A stretch of DNA of 64,000 nucleotides from Actinomadura sp. K4S16 (GCF_008327685.1 NZ_BDDE01000027.1:112230-176229); one strand, 5' to 3'. Counted from the first letter of the stretch, positions 1-7,989 are shown. The notes: a model not told the origin generated them from the sequence alone. A program made the numbers and translations.

Positions 1-2
1 GG

Positions 3-992
3 GCGCAGCGCCCCGGCGAGCTCGCGGTCGCCACCGTCGGGCTCGACGGGCTGAGCCCCGACGCCCCGGCCGCGCGGTTCGACGCCGCGGCGCGCGACAT
101 CGTGGACGGCCTGCGCTCCCCCGACCTCGTCGCGGTGAGCGGCCTCGGCGACAACAGCGGCGCGGACGACGACGGCACCGTCGCCGACGACCAGAGCGTC
201 GCGCAGCTGATCACGGCGATCAGCGCGGCGGGCGGCCCCGCCTACGACTGGCGGTCGGTCGACCCGCGCGACAACGCCGACGGCCGCAAGGGCGCCAACG
301 AGCGGGTGGGGTTCCTGTTCCGCACCGACCGCGGGCTCGCGTTCGTCGACCGGCCGTCGCTGTCGGAGCCCGTCCCGGACGACCCGCCCGCGCGGCCCGA
401 CCCGGCCGTCACCCCGGTCAGGGCCGTCCCGCGCGGCGGCACGGCCGGGCTCACGCTGAGCCCCGGGCGGATCGCGCCGGGCGACGCCGCGTGGGCCGGC
501 ACCCGCAAGCCGATCGCCGGGGAGCTGACCTGGCGGGGCCGCCGCATCATCGTCGTCGCCAACCAGTGGTTCCCCCGCACCGGCGACGACCAGCCGCTGT
601 TCGGCCGCCGCCAGCCGCCCGCCCAGCCCACCCAGTGGCGCCGGGACGCGCAGGCCCGCGTGGTCGCGGGCTTCGTGAACTCCGTCCGGAGGGTGGACGC
701 GCGCGCCAGCGTGATCGTGGCGGGCGACCTCGGCGACCGCGGGACGTCCGCGCCGGTCCGCACCCTCGCCGCGGGCGCGGGGCTCGCCGACCTGCCCGCG
801 GAACTGCCCACGGGCGACCGCTACACGGCGATCACCGGCGGCAACGCCGAGGACCTCGACCACATCCTGCTGAGCCGGGCGCTGCGCGGGAGCCGGCACG
901 AGTACGACGTGGTGCACCGCAACGCGGAGTTCGCCGACCGCGCCGGCGACCGCGACCCCACGGTCGTCCGCATCGCGCTGGCCGGAAGATAA
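3..992 (+). CDS. Endonuclease/exonuclease/phosphatase-fold protein, C-terminal part (5' end outside window), probably catalytically dead
   Basis: The frame is open from the first codons of the window, so the gene starts upstream; about 329 C-terminal codons are seen. The layout matches the large secreted EEP nucleases of actinobacteria: an RVGFLFRTDRGL segment, a metal-site strand ending VIVAGDLGD, and a final LDHILLSRAL followed by a YDVVHRNAEFAD tail. The usual catalytic residues are replaced. The Glu of the QE motif reads Gly (codon 141-143), the His of N-H reads Gln (564-566), the Asn of GDxN reads Gly (732-734), and the terminal S-D-H reads G-D-R (945-953). The fold is recognised from memory of the family; loss of activity is inferred. 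Confidence 0.7.
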   Translation, partial: AQRPGELAVATVGLDGLSPDAPAARFDAAARDIVDGLRSPDLVAVSGLGDNSGADDDGTVADDQSVAQLITAISAAGGPAYDWRSVDPRDNADGRKGANERVGFLFRTDRGLAFVDRPSLSEPVPDDPPARPDPAVTPVRAVPRGGTAGLTLSPGRIAPGDAAWAGTRKPIAGELTWRGRRIIVVANQWFPRTGDDQPLFGRRQPPAQPTQWRRDAQARVVAGFVNSVRRVDARASVIVAGDLGDRGTSAPVRTLAAGAGLADLPAELPTGDRYTAITGGNAEDLDHILLSRALRGSRHEYDVVHRNAEFADRAGDRDPTVVRIALAGR

Positions 993-1121
993 CGCTCCCC
1001 GATTTTGGGGGCTGCCAAAAAGTACGGAACGGTAACGTCCGGAACGCCTCCGAGGTTTTCTTCCCGGCCGGTGGGGCAGCGACCGATCGGCACAACCCCC
1101 CACCGGGAGGAGACGCCTTCC

Positions 1122-1307
1122 ATGGCGACCCGATATCGGCCGCACATCGGTCTGTTCGGCCTCATCTACCTGGTCATCGGCGTGTTCATCGCCTGGGACC
1201 GCGGCTACATCAACGAGGGCCTGGTCGCGAAGATCATCAGCGCGCTGCTGGCGATCTTCCTGTGGGTCCTCGTACTGCTCGGCGTGGACTTCCACATCGA
1301 GTTCTGA
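1122..1307 (+). CDS. Small two-helix membrane protein
   Basis: A 61-residue protein. The ATG at 1122 is preferred over a longer frame because CGGGAGGAG lies about 10 bases upstream. It has two hydrophobic segments, about residues 10-24 (LFGLIYLVIGVFIAW) and 38-55 (IISALLAIFLWVLVLLGV), joined by a short polar loop with RGYINEG, and ends in acidic/aromatic DFHIEF. It resembles small actinobacterial membrane proteins of unknown function. A strong hairpin follows 15 bases after the stop, so it is probably a single-gene transcript. No function can be assigned. Confidence 0.75.
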   Translation: MATRYRPHIGLFGLIYLVIGVFIAWDRGYINEGLVAKIISALLAIFLWVLVLLGVDFHIEF

Positions 1308-1322
1308 TCCCCCGGAACCGGG

Positions 1323-1361
1323 CACGGGCCGCCCCGCACCCCCGCCGCGGGGCGGCCCGTG
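1323..1361 (+). terminator. Strong intrinsic-type hairpin after the small membrane protein
   Basis: A perfect 15-bp stem (arms 1323-1337 and 1347-1361, CACGGGCCGCCCCGC and its reverse complement) with a 9-base loop, 15 bases after the stop at 1307. There is no long U-tract, as is common in GC-rich actinobacteria. Confidence 0.75.
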
Positions 1362-1419
1362 TCCTGAAGAGCGGGCCGTCTCCCGCGCGACAGGTGCACG
1401 TCGCCGCTCCGGTCATAGA

Positions 1420-1432
1420 CCGCACAGTGCGG
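1420..1432. promoter_or_regulatory. 13-bp palindrome upstream of the Cys-rich micro-ORF, possible operator
   Basis: CCGCAC-A-GTGCGG is a perfect palindrome with a one-base centre, ending 19 bases before the ATG of the Cys-rich peptide gene. The position fits a repressor site over a promoter; a metal-responsive regulator is only a guess from the product. Confidence 0.35.
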
Positions 1433-1451
1433 CGAACGTTACTTTCCGCTC

Positions 1452-1532
1452 ATGACGAAAAAAGACTGTAGTTGCGGACACGGCAGCGGATGCTCGTGCG
1501 CGAAGGGCTGCTCCTGCGGCTGCAACGGCTGA
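1452..1532 (+). CDS. Cys-rich 26-residue peptide, metallothionein-like
   Basis: ATG at 1452 to TGA at 1530-1532 encodes 26 residues, with cysteines at positions 6, 8, 14, 16, 20, 22 and 24: three C-x-C pairs, the last extended to CSCGC. One His (10), three Lys and seven Gly make up much of the rest. The pattern is that of a small thiolate metal-binding peptide, but it does not match the mycobacterial MymT sequence I know. No clear Shine-Dalgarno is visible. A perfect palindrome lies just upstream and a GC hairpin follows. It is too short for normal gene callers. Coding status is inferred from the non-random Cys spacing. Confidence 0.55.
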   Translation: MTKKDCSCGHGSGCSCAKGCSCGCNG

Positions 1533-1566
1533 CCGTCGCCCGGCCCTGCCCGCGGATCCCGAAGGA

Positions 1567-1596
1567 CGCCCCCGGCCTCACCCGGGTGCGGGGGCG
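1567..1596. terminator. Possible bidirectional hairpin between convergent genes
   Basis: CGCCCCC (1567-1573) pairs with GGGGGCG (1590-1596), and CACCCGGGTG in the loop is self-complementary. It lies 34 bases after the Cys-rich gene and overlaps the last codons of the leftward propeller gene, so it could end both transcripts. Confidence 0.4.
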
Positions 1597-4175
1597 CGCC
1601 AGAGGATCGGGGAGTCGGTCTCGGTTCCGGTGGCCAGGACCGTGGACCCCATGGCGGTCAGGGCGGTGAGGCGCTGGTCGCCGGGTCCGGCGAGCCCGGG
1701 CACGGCGAGGCGCCGCCATCCCGTTCCGTCGCGGGACGCCAGGACCACCGCGTCGTCCTTCGCGGAGGCCGCCGCGACGAAGCCGGCGGGAGTCGCCGCG
1801 ATGGCGGTGGCGGCCAGGCCCGCTCCCAGATCGCGCCGCGTCCAGGTCGCGCCCGCGTCGGTGGACACCAGCGCGGCGGCGTCGCCGGCGATCGCGACCA
1901 GGGTGTCGCCCTTGGCGGCGACATGGGTGAGAGGCACGGCGAGGCCGGGCGGGAGCTTGGCGGCCGTCCACTTGAGGCCGTCCGGCGACGTCCACGCCGC
2001 GGGCTCCTTGCCGCGGCCGCCGACCGCGACGTAGGCCCTGCTCGTCGCGGCCACGTCGGACGCGGCGCCGTCCAGGCCCGCGCGGGTCCAGGCGCGTAGA
2101 TCGGCCGAGCGCCAGGCCGCGCCGGTCCCGACCGCGACGTAGCCGGCCGGGCCGGCGGCGGCGGCGACGGGCGGCGGGCCCGCCGGGAACTCGGGCTTCT
2201 GCCAGGTGAGCCCGTCCTGCGAGGTCATCGCGAGAGGGCCGGAGGACGCGCCCGCCACGCGGCCGACCGCCAGCCAGCCGCGCCCGCCGTGGACGGCGTC
2301 CGACAGCCCGCCGGCCGTGGCGGGGAACCCGGCGCGCTTCCACGCGCGGCCGTCCGGGGCCGTCCAGATCGCCGCGTTGCCGTTGGTGCTGCCCACCGCG
2401 ACGGAGAGGCCCGGCGCCGCGGCGAGCGACCTGACCGAGCGCTCCGGGTGGACGGCGCCCGGGACGGTGCGGAGGTCCACGCCGAGCAGGTAGCCGTCGT
2501 CGCCCTGGCGCCCGGAGACGGCGACCTTCCCGTTCGCGACCGTCAGCCCGCTGCCGCGCACCGGCGCCGGGACGGTGCCGCCCGGCTGCCAGGTGCGGCC
2601 GTCGGTGCTGCGCAGGACGGTGTGCGCGCCCTTCGCGCCCTCGACGATGACGGCGAGGCCGGAGGGCGTGCCGTCGAAGCGGTCGACGCCCGTGCCGCCG
2701 AACCGGCTCACGGCCTGCCACCGGGCGCCGTCCGCCGAGGTGAACAGGACGCCGAAGCGCTTGGTCCTGCGGTGCTTCTTGCGGCCGGTGGTCTGCCTGC
2801 CCTCGCGGACGGTCGCGAACCCGCCGGGCCCGACCGCCAGGCCCTTCGTCGGTCCGTACGAGCCCTGCGCCTGCGGGACGCCGGCGAGCGTCCACGTCCG
2901 GCCGCCGTCGGTGGACCGCCAGAGGCCGTCGGCGCGCACGGTCCGCGTGACCTTCCTCTTGCCGCGCTTCTGGATGACCCTCTTGCCATACGTGCCGTGG
3001 GCGACGACCACGTTGCCGGACGCCGCCACGCGGTCGAAGGCGGTGATCCCCGCGGCGTCGACGCGCTGCCACGCCCGCCCGTCCGCCGAGCTCCAGGCGA
3101 CCGCGCGGCCGCCGGACGCGCCCACGGCGAGGAAGCCCTGGCCGGTGCGCGCCAGATCGTTCACCTGGTCGGACGGCGTGAAGCCCGCGGCGGGCGGGCG
3201 GCGCGTCCAGGTCGCGGCGTCCTCGCTCGTCCATGCCACGACGCCGCCCGCGGACGTCCGGCCGAGCGCCGCCCAGCGGCCGGCGCCGCCGTCGACGAGG
3301 CGCGGGGTGTCGCCGGGAGGGACGGCGGAGCCGTCCGCGGTGCGCAGCCGGGCGAGCGACCAGGCGTGCCCCGCGTCGGCGGAGACGAGGAAGCGGGTCT
3401 GTTCGCGGCCCGGGACGCCGTCGCCCTCGGTGCCCGCCGCGACGACGGTCGCGCCCGCCGAGGCGATGGTCGTGAGGTCCTGGACGAGGCCGTCGCTCGT
3501 GGCCGCCGGATCGGAGGCGAAGAGCTCGCCCGCCGCGATCGGCGCGGGGACGCCCGTCCCGTCCGGCCCGTCGTCGCCCCGGGACACGGCGAAGATGACA
3601 CCGCCGGCGACCACGGCGAGCCCGGCCGCGACCGCCGCACGCGCGCGCAGCCGCCGCGTCGGCCCCGACCTCATCACCGGGCGGGGCAGGGGCCGCGGCG
3701 GACCGGCCACCAGGACATCGTGCGGATCTGGCTTCACCGGGCGCGGCCGGACCGCGTTCGGCTGCGGGGGCTTCGGTCGCGCGGGGACCTGCGAGGGATT
3801 CGGCTGCGTGGCCTTCGGTTCCGGGGGCGCGGGCGGGGCGCTCGCGGCCACCGCCACGCCTGGCTTCGACCGGGCGGGTGCCTTCGCCGAAGGCGTCTCA
3901 GGGGCGGCGGCGCCGCTGCGTTCGGGATCGGCGCGGACGGCGTCGCGGCTCGCGGGGCGCTGCTCGACGCTCCGGGGCGGGGCGCCGTGGCCCCACTCCA
4001 GCCCGGCCGCCCGCCACGCCTCGTAGGCGCGCTGCCAGGGCGACAGCGTGGCGGGCATGTCGGCGAGGTCGCCCGCGACGCCGAAGGTGAGGCGCCGCCG
4101 CACGTGGCGTGAGTCCGCCGGGCCCTCCTCGGCCGTCCGCCGGGCCTCGTGCTGCTCCGGGGTCCTCGCCGCCAC
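1578..4175 (-). CDS. Membrane-anchored BNR/Asp-box beta-propeller protein
   Basis: An 865-residue protein from a GTG start at 4175, with AAGGAG upstream. Residues 1-60 are a charged cytoplasmic segment, and 60-175 a Pro/Ala/Lys-rich linker. One transmembrane helix follows (about 180-200, AAVAAGLAVVAGGVIFAV), and the remaining 660 residues should be extracytoplasmic. That part repeats a motif of the form S-x-D-G-x-x-W at least ten times (SADGRAWQRV, STDGGRTW, SADGARWQAV, STDGRTWQPG, APDGRAWKRAG, SQDGLTWQKP, SPDGLKWTAA, STDAGATW and others), the Asp-box signature of sialidase-like and photosystem-stability-type propellers. No sialidase Arg triad is obvious, so a binding or scaffold role is as likely as an enzyme. 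Confidence 0.75.
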   Translation of the reverse strand: MAARTPEQHEARRTAEEGPADSRHVRRRLTFGVAGDLADMPATLSPWQRAYEAWRAAGLEWGHGAPPRSVEQRPASRDAVRADPERSGAAAPETPSAKAPARSKPGVAVAASAPPAPPEPKATQPNPSQVPARPKPPQPNAVRPRPVKPDPHDVLVAGPPRPLPRPVMRSGPTRRLRARAAVAAGLAVVAGGVIFAVSRGDDGPDGTGVPAPIAAGELFASDPAATSDGLVQDLTTIASAGATVVAAGTEGDGVPGREQTRFLVSADAGHAWSLARLRTADGSAVPPGDTPRLVDGGAGRWAALGRTSAGGVVAWTSEDAATWTRRPPAAGFTPSDQVNDLARTGQGFLAVGASGGRAVAWSSADGRAWQRVDAAGITAFDRVAASGNVVVAHGTYGKRVIQKRGKRKVTRTVRADGLWRSTDGGRTWTLAGVPQAQGSYGPTKGLAVGPGGFATVREGRQTTGRKKHRRTKRFGVLFTSADGARWQAVSRFGGTGVDRFDGTPSGLAVIVEGAKGAHTVLRSTDGRTWQPGGTVPAPVRGSGLTVANGKVAVSGRQGDDGYLLGVDLRTVPGAVHPERSVRSLAAAPGLSVAVGSTNGNAAIWTAPDGRAWKRAGFPATAGGLSDAVHGGRGWLAVGRVAGASSGPLAMTSQDGLTWQKPEFPAGPPPVAAAAGPAGYVAVGTGAAWRSADLRAWTRAGLDGAASDVAATSRAYVAVGGRGKEPAAWTSPDGLKWTAAKLPPGLAVPLTHVAAKGDTLVAIAGDAAALVSTDAGATWTRRDLGAGLAATAIAATPAGFVAAASAKDDAVVLASRDGTGWRRLAVPGLAGPGDQRLTALTAMGSTVLATGTETDSPILWRAPAPG

Positions 4176-4287
4176 ACGCGCTCCTTCACGGTCCCAGTCG
4201 AGTCACCATCAAATCGCGCCACGGGTGCCCTTGTACTGACATCACGTGAACGGCGGCCGATGGGGGCCGCGGGAGCGTTCTATCACC

Positions 4288-4851
4288 TCACGCCCGAGAT
4301 ATCCGATCTTTCGCTTCGATCGCCCCCTTGTAGGCATAGCCCCGGACGCGCAGGACCGGCGCCCCGGCTCCCGGGTCGCCGCGGACCTCCGCGGACACGC
4401 CCAGACCGTCGGCCTCCACGCGGACGCCCGGCGGCACCACGATCTGCACGGTGGACTTGTAGGCGAGCACCCACAGGGTCGTGACCTCCCCGTCCAGGTC
4501 GGCGTCGCGGAGGTCCAGCAGGCCCGTCCCCTTGTAGACGACGGTCGTGAACCGCTCGGGCAGCCGCCACCGCCCGGCCCGGGTGACCGAGCCCTTGTAG
4601 GCGACCTGGAACCGGCCCGCGGGCGCGTTCCCGGCCTCTTCCCGGGCGCTCCGCCCGGACGGCAGGTCGGCGGCCAGCGCGTTCAGGTCGTCGTGGGTGC
4701 GGGCGGCGAGGGCCAGGTCGCTGCGCTCGTCCAGCTCCGACTCGCTCAGCCGACCCTCGGCGAAGGCCGTGTGGAGCCGGACGAGCATCTCGTCGCGGTC
4801 GCGGTCCGAGGCGCGCACGGCGGGCGCAGCCCGGTCTTGCTCGACGCTCAT
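4288..4851 (-). CDS. DUF1707 protein with LiaF-like beta domain
   Basis: A 187-residue protein. ATG 4851 is chosen because GAAGGAGAG sits 6 bases upstream; a longer frame lacks such a site. Residues about 14-65 (ASDRDRDEMLVRLHTAFAEG, then LSESELDERSDLALAARTHDDL) are a typical DUF1707 domain. The rest is beta-rich, with the recurring (V/A/Y)YKG motif seen four times (VAYKGSVTRAG, VVYKGTGLLDL, LAYKSTVQI, YAYKGAIEAK), as in the cell-wall-stress LiaF/DUF2154 C-terminal family. No membrane helix is seen, so it is probably cytoplasmic or peripheral. The function is unknown; a role in envelope-stress signalling is suggested only by family. Confidence 0.75.
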   Translation of the reverse strand: MSVEQDRAAPAVRASDRDRDEMLVRLHTAFAEGRLSESELDERSDLALAARTHDDLNALAADLPSGRSAREEAGNAPAGRFQVAYKGSVTRAGRWRLPERFTTVVYKGTGLLDLRDADLDGEVTTLWVLAYKSTVQIVVPPGVRVEADGLGVSAEVRGDPGAGAPVLRVRGYAYKGAIEAKDRISRA

Positions 4852-5057
4852 CGCATCTCTCCTTCGGGGCGTTCCGCCTCCGCAGCCTGCGCCCTCCAGC
4901 GGGTGGAGGGTCAAGACGCGATGTATCGTAACTCGCCGCCGCTCGGCTTTCGAGACATTCGACCGCATCCCGACGCGCGATCATGGCTGCGACCTTTACG
5001 GACGCCCGTCCAGTAGATTCGGATCAGCCCGTTCATCGAGGTGAGGGGGGACGATCC

Positions 5058-5642
5058 ATGGGCGGGACGCTCGGCCGCGCGCACGGTCCGTACACGCTGT
5101 ACGACCTCGACGCGCTGCCCGAGGAGGGCCGCCGGTACGAGCTCGCCGACGGCTGGCTCAACGAGCTGCCCGGCGACCTATGGCACGACCACGCGGCCGA
5201 ACAGCTCAAGACCGTCCTGAAGGAGGCGGCGCGGCAGGCGGACGCCGACGTGCACGTCGCCGGCGCCCCGCAGGACGTCACGACCCCGGCGGGCGTCCGC
5301 AAGCCGGACGTGTTCGTCGTCGCGCGCGACGTGGCCCGCGCGGCGCTCGAACGCCGGACCCGCACCTACTACGGCCCCGACCTCCTCCTCGTCGCCGAGG
5401 TCGTCACGCCGCGCACGGTCAACGAGCAGATCGACCGCGTCCGCAAGGTGGACGAGTACGCCGCGACCGGAATCCCGCACTACTGGCTCGTCGACCTGGA
5501 GCCGCGGCCCGCCGTCACCCTGCTGGAACTGCGGGACGGCCGCTACGAGATGGCCGGCAAGGCGCGCTCCGGGGAGACCATCGCCCTGGACCGCCCCTAC
5601 CCCATCGCCTTCGATCCCGCGCGCCTCTCCGAAATGGACTAG
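5058..5642 (+). CDS. Uma2 family (DUF820) PD-(D/E)xK endonuclease-like protein
   Basis: A 194-residue protein from ATG 5058, with a purine-rich GAGGGGGG seven bases upstream. The family layout is clear: LDALPEEGRRYELADGWL at the N terminus, KPDVFVVARD (metal Asp), LLLVAEVVTPRTVNEQID (metal Glu), then RKVDEYAATGIPHYWLVDL, the Uma2 hallmark helix and strand. Members are abundant in actinomycetes and cyanobacteria and are presumed nucleases of unknown target. The stop at 5642 is 11 bases before the first copy of the 183-bp dispersed repeat. Confidence 0.85.
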   Translation: MGGTLGRAHGPYTLYDLDALPEEGRRYELADGWLNELPGDLWHDHAAEQLKTVLKEAARQADADVHVAGAPQDVTTPAGVRKPDVFVVARDVARAALERRTRTYYGPDLLLVAEVVTPRTVNEQIDRVRKVDEYAATGIPHYWLVDLEPRPAVTLLELRDGRYEMAGKARSGETIALDRPYPIAFDPARLSEMD

Positions 5643-5653
5643 CTGTGTTTATA

Positions 5654-5836
5654 GCGTCTTTCTCCTCCTTCGGGCCTTGAAGGCCCTCCATCGTCGAAAA
5701 ACGCGGGCGATCGCTGGCATCGCTCCGGCTCGCCTGGCGGCTCACTGCGCGATCAGATTCTCGCTTCGCTCGAATCTGCCTTCGGACGCGATCGCAACCC
5801 TTGAGGTTGTTGCGTGGATGCGGCGATGGTTGCTGC
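5654..5836 (+). repeat. Dispersed 183-bp repeat, copy 1
   Basis: It begins GCGTCTTTCTCCTCCTTCGG and ends with TTGCTGC. It differs from copy 2 (7232-7414) at only five positions. It contains several stem-forming segments: GGGCCTT-G-AAGGCCC near the start, CAGATTC...GAATCTG in the middle and GCAACC...GGTTGTTGC near the end. It starts 11 bases after the Uma2 stop and its far end runs into a truncated oxidoreductase gene. Confidence 0.9.
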
Positions 5837-6535
5837 GTCTGCGATAAGGGCCCCGCGTTCGCCGAGGACCCCGGGGTGCTCCGCTACCCGTTCGGGGCCG
5901 GTTCCCATGCCGAGTACGTCGCGGCGCCGTCCCGGACGTTCGTCGCCAAGCCGTCCGCCATCGACCACGTGCAGGCGGGGGCCCTGCCGTTGGCCGCGCT
6001 GACCGCGTGGCAGGCGCTGGTCGACACCGCCGACGTGCGGGAGGGCCACCGGGTGCTGATCCATGCGGCGGCGGGCGGGGTCGGGCATCTGGCCGTGCAG
6101 ATCGCCAAGGCGCGCGGCGCCTACGTGATCGGCACGGCGAGCGAGGGCAAGCACGCCTTCCTGCGCGGCATCGGCGTGGACGAGCCGGTCGACTACCGCG
6201 GCGTCGACTTCGCGGACGTCGTCAAGGACGTGGACGTCGTCCTCGACACCATCGGCGGCGACTACGGGCCGCGCTCGCTGCGGGTGCTGCGGCCGGGCGG
6301 GACGCTGGTGTCGGTGGTGCTCAGCAATCTCGACGACATGGACACCAGCGGCGTCCGCTCGGAGACCCTGCTCGTGGAGCCCGACCACCACGCGCTGGCG
6401 CAGATCGCCGCGCTCGCCGAGGCCGGGAGGCTGCGCGCCGAGATCGACTCGGTGTTCCCGCTGGAGGAGGCGGCGAAGGCGCACGAGCGCGGCGAGACCG
6501 GCCGGGTCACAGGAAAGATCGTTCTGACCGTCTAG
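5837..6535 (+). pseudogene. 5'-truncated zinc-type alcohol dehydrogenase / quinone oxidoreductase
   Basis: About 230 codons match the C-terminal three quarters of an NADP-dependent quinone-oxidoreductase-like protein (usual length about 300-310). Landmarks are GSHAEYVAAPSRTFVAKPSA, LPLAALTAWQALVD, the Rossmann motif AAAGGVGHLAVQIAK and the family end TGRVTGKIVLTV. The catalytic GroES-like N-terminal domain, roughly the first 75-85 residues, is missing. The frame upstream runs into the dispersed repeat, and the only start codon there is a TTG inside the repeat. I read it as a gene broken at the repeat junction. The remaining frame has no stop, so the event looks recent. Confidence 0.75.
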
Positions 6536-6544
6536 GCTCGGAGC

Positions 6545-7258
6545 GTGCTGCTCCTCACGACGCTCGACGGCTGGCGCGCCCAGCCCGGTCCCCGCTTCGT
6601 CCTGCGAGAGGCGGGGGCCGTCTGGGCGCCGAACGACGAACCCGGGCTGCTGGCGGTCGCCGACGACGTGTTCACCGGCGGCCAACTCGTCGCCGTCACG
6701 CTGGACCCCGCGCCCGGCGCGGTGCCGGCCCGCGGCGTGATCGACCGCACGACCGCGTCCCGCGTCCGCTACCTGCGGCGCGACCCCGCCGGCCGGCACG
6801 TCGCCGCCCTGGACCGCCCGGCCACCGCCGAGGCGCTCGACCTGCTGCCGCATCCCGAGGGCGGCTGGTACCGCGAGACGTGGCGCTCGGACGCGGCGTT
6901 CACGCCGGACGGCTACCCGGGCGAGCGGGCCTCCGCCACCGCCATCTACTTCCTGCTGCCGCCCGGCGAGGAGTCGATCTGGCACACCGTCCGGTCCGCC
7001 GAGCTGTGGCTGTGGCACAGCGGCGGCCCGCTGACCCTGCTCCTCGGCGGGGACGGCGACCGCCCCGAGGAGACGCCCGAACCGATCGCGCTCGGCGCGG
7101 ACGTGGCGGGCGGGCAGGTGCCGCAGGCAGTCGTCCCGCCCGGCGTCTGGCAGGCCGCCCGCCCGGCGGCCGACCAGGAGGTCCTGGTCAGCTGTGTAGT
7201 CTCCCCGGGCTTCGATTTCGCGGACTTCACGGCGTCTTTCTCCTCCTTCGGGCCTTGA
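6545..7258 (+). CDS. DUF985/Cupin_5 protein with a DUF952-like N-terminal region; C terminus altered by the repeat
   Basis: A 237-residue protein from a GTG start 9 bases after the preceding pseudogene frame. The N-terminal 90 residues (LLLTTLDGWRAQP, then LVAVTLDPA) loosely resemble DUF952. Residues about 98-225 are a Cupin_5 domain: LLPHPEGGWYRETWRSD, SATAIYFLLPPGEESIWHTV, ELWLWHSGGPL, QAVVPPGVWQAA, SCVVSPGFDFADF. Family members normally end a few residues after FDFADF; here the last nine codons (TASFSSFGP) come from repeat copy 2. The core domain is complete, so the protein is probably still made. The substrate is unknown. Confidence 0.75.
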   Translation: MLLLTTLDGWRAQPGPRFVLREAGAVWAPNDEPGLLAVADDVFTGGQLVAVTLDPAPGAVPARGVIDRTTASRVRYLRRDPAGRHVAALDRPATAEALDLLPHPEGGWYRETWRSDAAFTPDGYPGERASATAIYFLLPPGEESIWHTVRSAELWLWHSGGPLTLLLGGDGDRPEETPEPIALGADVAGGQVPQAVVPPGVWQAARPAADQEVLVSCVVSPGFDFADFTASFSSFGP

Positions 7259-7414
7259 AGGCCCTCCATCGTCGAAAAACGCGGGCGATCGCTGGCATCG
7301 CTCCGTCTCGCCTGGCGGCTCGCTGCGCGATCAGATTCTCGCTTCGCTCGAATCTGCCTTCGGACGCGATCGCAACCATTGAGGTTGTTGCGTGGTTGCG
7401 GCGATGGATGCTGC
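7232..7414 (+). repeat. Dispersed 183-bp repeat, copy 2
   Basis: Same length as copy 1 and about 97 percent identical to it. It shares a perfectly identical core of about 108 bases with copy 3. It overlaps the last codons and stop of the cupin gene and ends 25 bases before the leftward MarR gene's stop. Confidence 0.9.
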
Positions 7415-7438
7415 CGTCACGGTACGCCGTCCTGGCCC

Positions 7439-7909
7439 TCAGCGCTTGCGGCGGGGGTGGAGCGCTTGCTCGGCCCAGAAGGGTTCCATGACGCGGCCGA
7501 TCGCTCGGACCACGGTGCTCAGCTCGTCGTCCGAGAGCGGGCCGAAGACCTCGGCGCCCACCTCGTCGGCGAGGGTACGCGCGCGGCGGTGCAGGGCGCG
7601 GCCGTCCTCGGTGGCGCGGACGCGGTACCGCCGGCGGTCGCGCGGGTCCCGGGTGCGTTCGCAGAGGCCGCGCGCCTCCAGGTCGTCCACGAGCCCGACC
7701 ATCAGCGTGGGGTCGAGCAGCAGGCAGTCGGCCATCTCCTGCTGCGACAGCGTCTCGGACGTGCTGAGCATCGCCAGCACCAGGAAGTGCCGCACCCGGA
7801 TCCCGAGCGGCTCCAGTTCCTCCTCCAGCCGCTGCTCCAGCCACCATCCGCACTTGGACAGCTGGAAGCCGGCCAGGGACGCGAGCCCCTCCGGCAGCCC
7901 GTCGCGCAT
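7439..7909 (-). CDS. MarR family transcriptional regulator
   Basis: A 156-residue protein. ATG 7909 is chosen because GGAGGG lies 5 bases upstream; starts at 7924 and 7951 lack a ribosome site. A winged helix-turn-helix is clear: HFLVLAMLSTSETLSQQEMA, then LLLDPTLMVGLVDDLEARGL (recognition helix) and the wing RTRDPRDRRRYRVRATEDG, the MarR signature. Flanking helices would form the dimer. It is transcribed divergently from an LLM-class oxidoreductase across an 80-bp gap holding three evenly spaced direct repeats, so it probably controls that gene and itself. Confidence 0.88.
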   Translation of the reverse strand: MRDGLPEGLASLAGFQLSKCGWWLEQRLEEELEPLGIRVRHFLVLAMLSTSETLSQQEMADCLLLDPTLMVGLVDDLEARGLCERTRDPRDRRRYRVRATEDGRALHRRARTLADEVGAEVFGPLSDDELSTVVRAIGRVMEPFWAEQALHPRRKR

Positions 7910-7943
7910 GGAACCCTCCGCCATGGCAGCAGGGTATATCCGT

Positions 7944-7983
7944 TCGATCATCGGTTGACTCGATCATAGAAAAGTTCGATTAT
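7944..7983. promoter_or_regulatory. Divergent promoter region with three 16-bp-spaced direct repeats
   Basis: TCGATCAT occurs at 7944-7951 and 7960-7967 and TCGATTAT at 7976-7983, an exact 16-bp period. Over them lies a sigma70-like promoter reading right: TTGACT (7955-7960), a 17-base spacer, then GATTAT (7978-7983). The ATG at 7990 is only 7 bases beyond, so that transcript is probably leaderless. The repeats are candidate MarR sites, although MarR proteins usually bind inverted repeats. Confidence 0.5.
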
Positions 7984-7989
7984 CTACGG

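Noticed and set aside
1450..3234. A 594-codon leftward frame overlapping the beta-propeller gene.
   Set aside because: Arg-rich shadow of the 865-residue frame, which has a transmembrane helix and repeated Asp-boxes.
5515..5745. Short leftward frames through the repeats sharing MEGLQGPKEEKDA or an IASEGRFERSENLIAQR segment.
   Set aside because: They arise from open frames inside the repeat itself, differ at the ends in each copy and have no independent start or neighbour logic; kept only as a property of the repeat.
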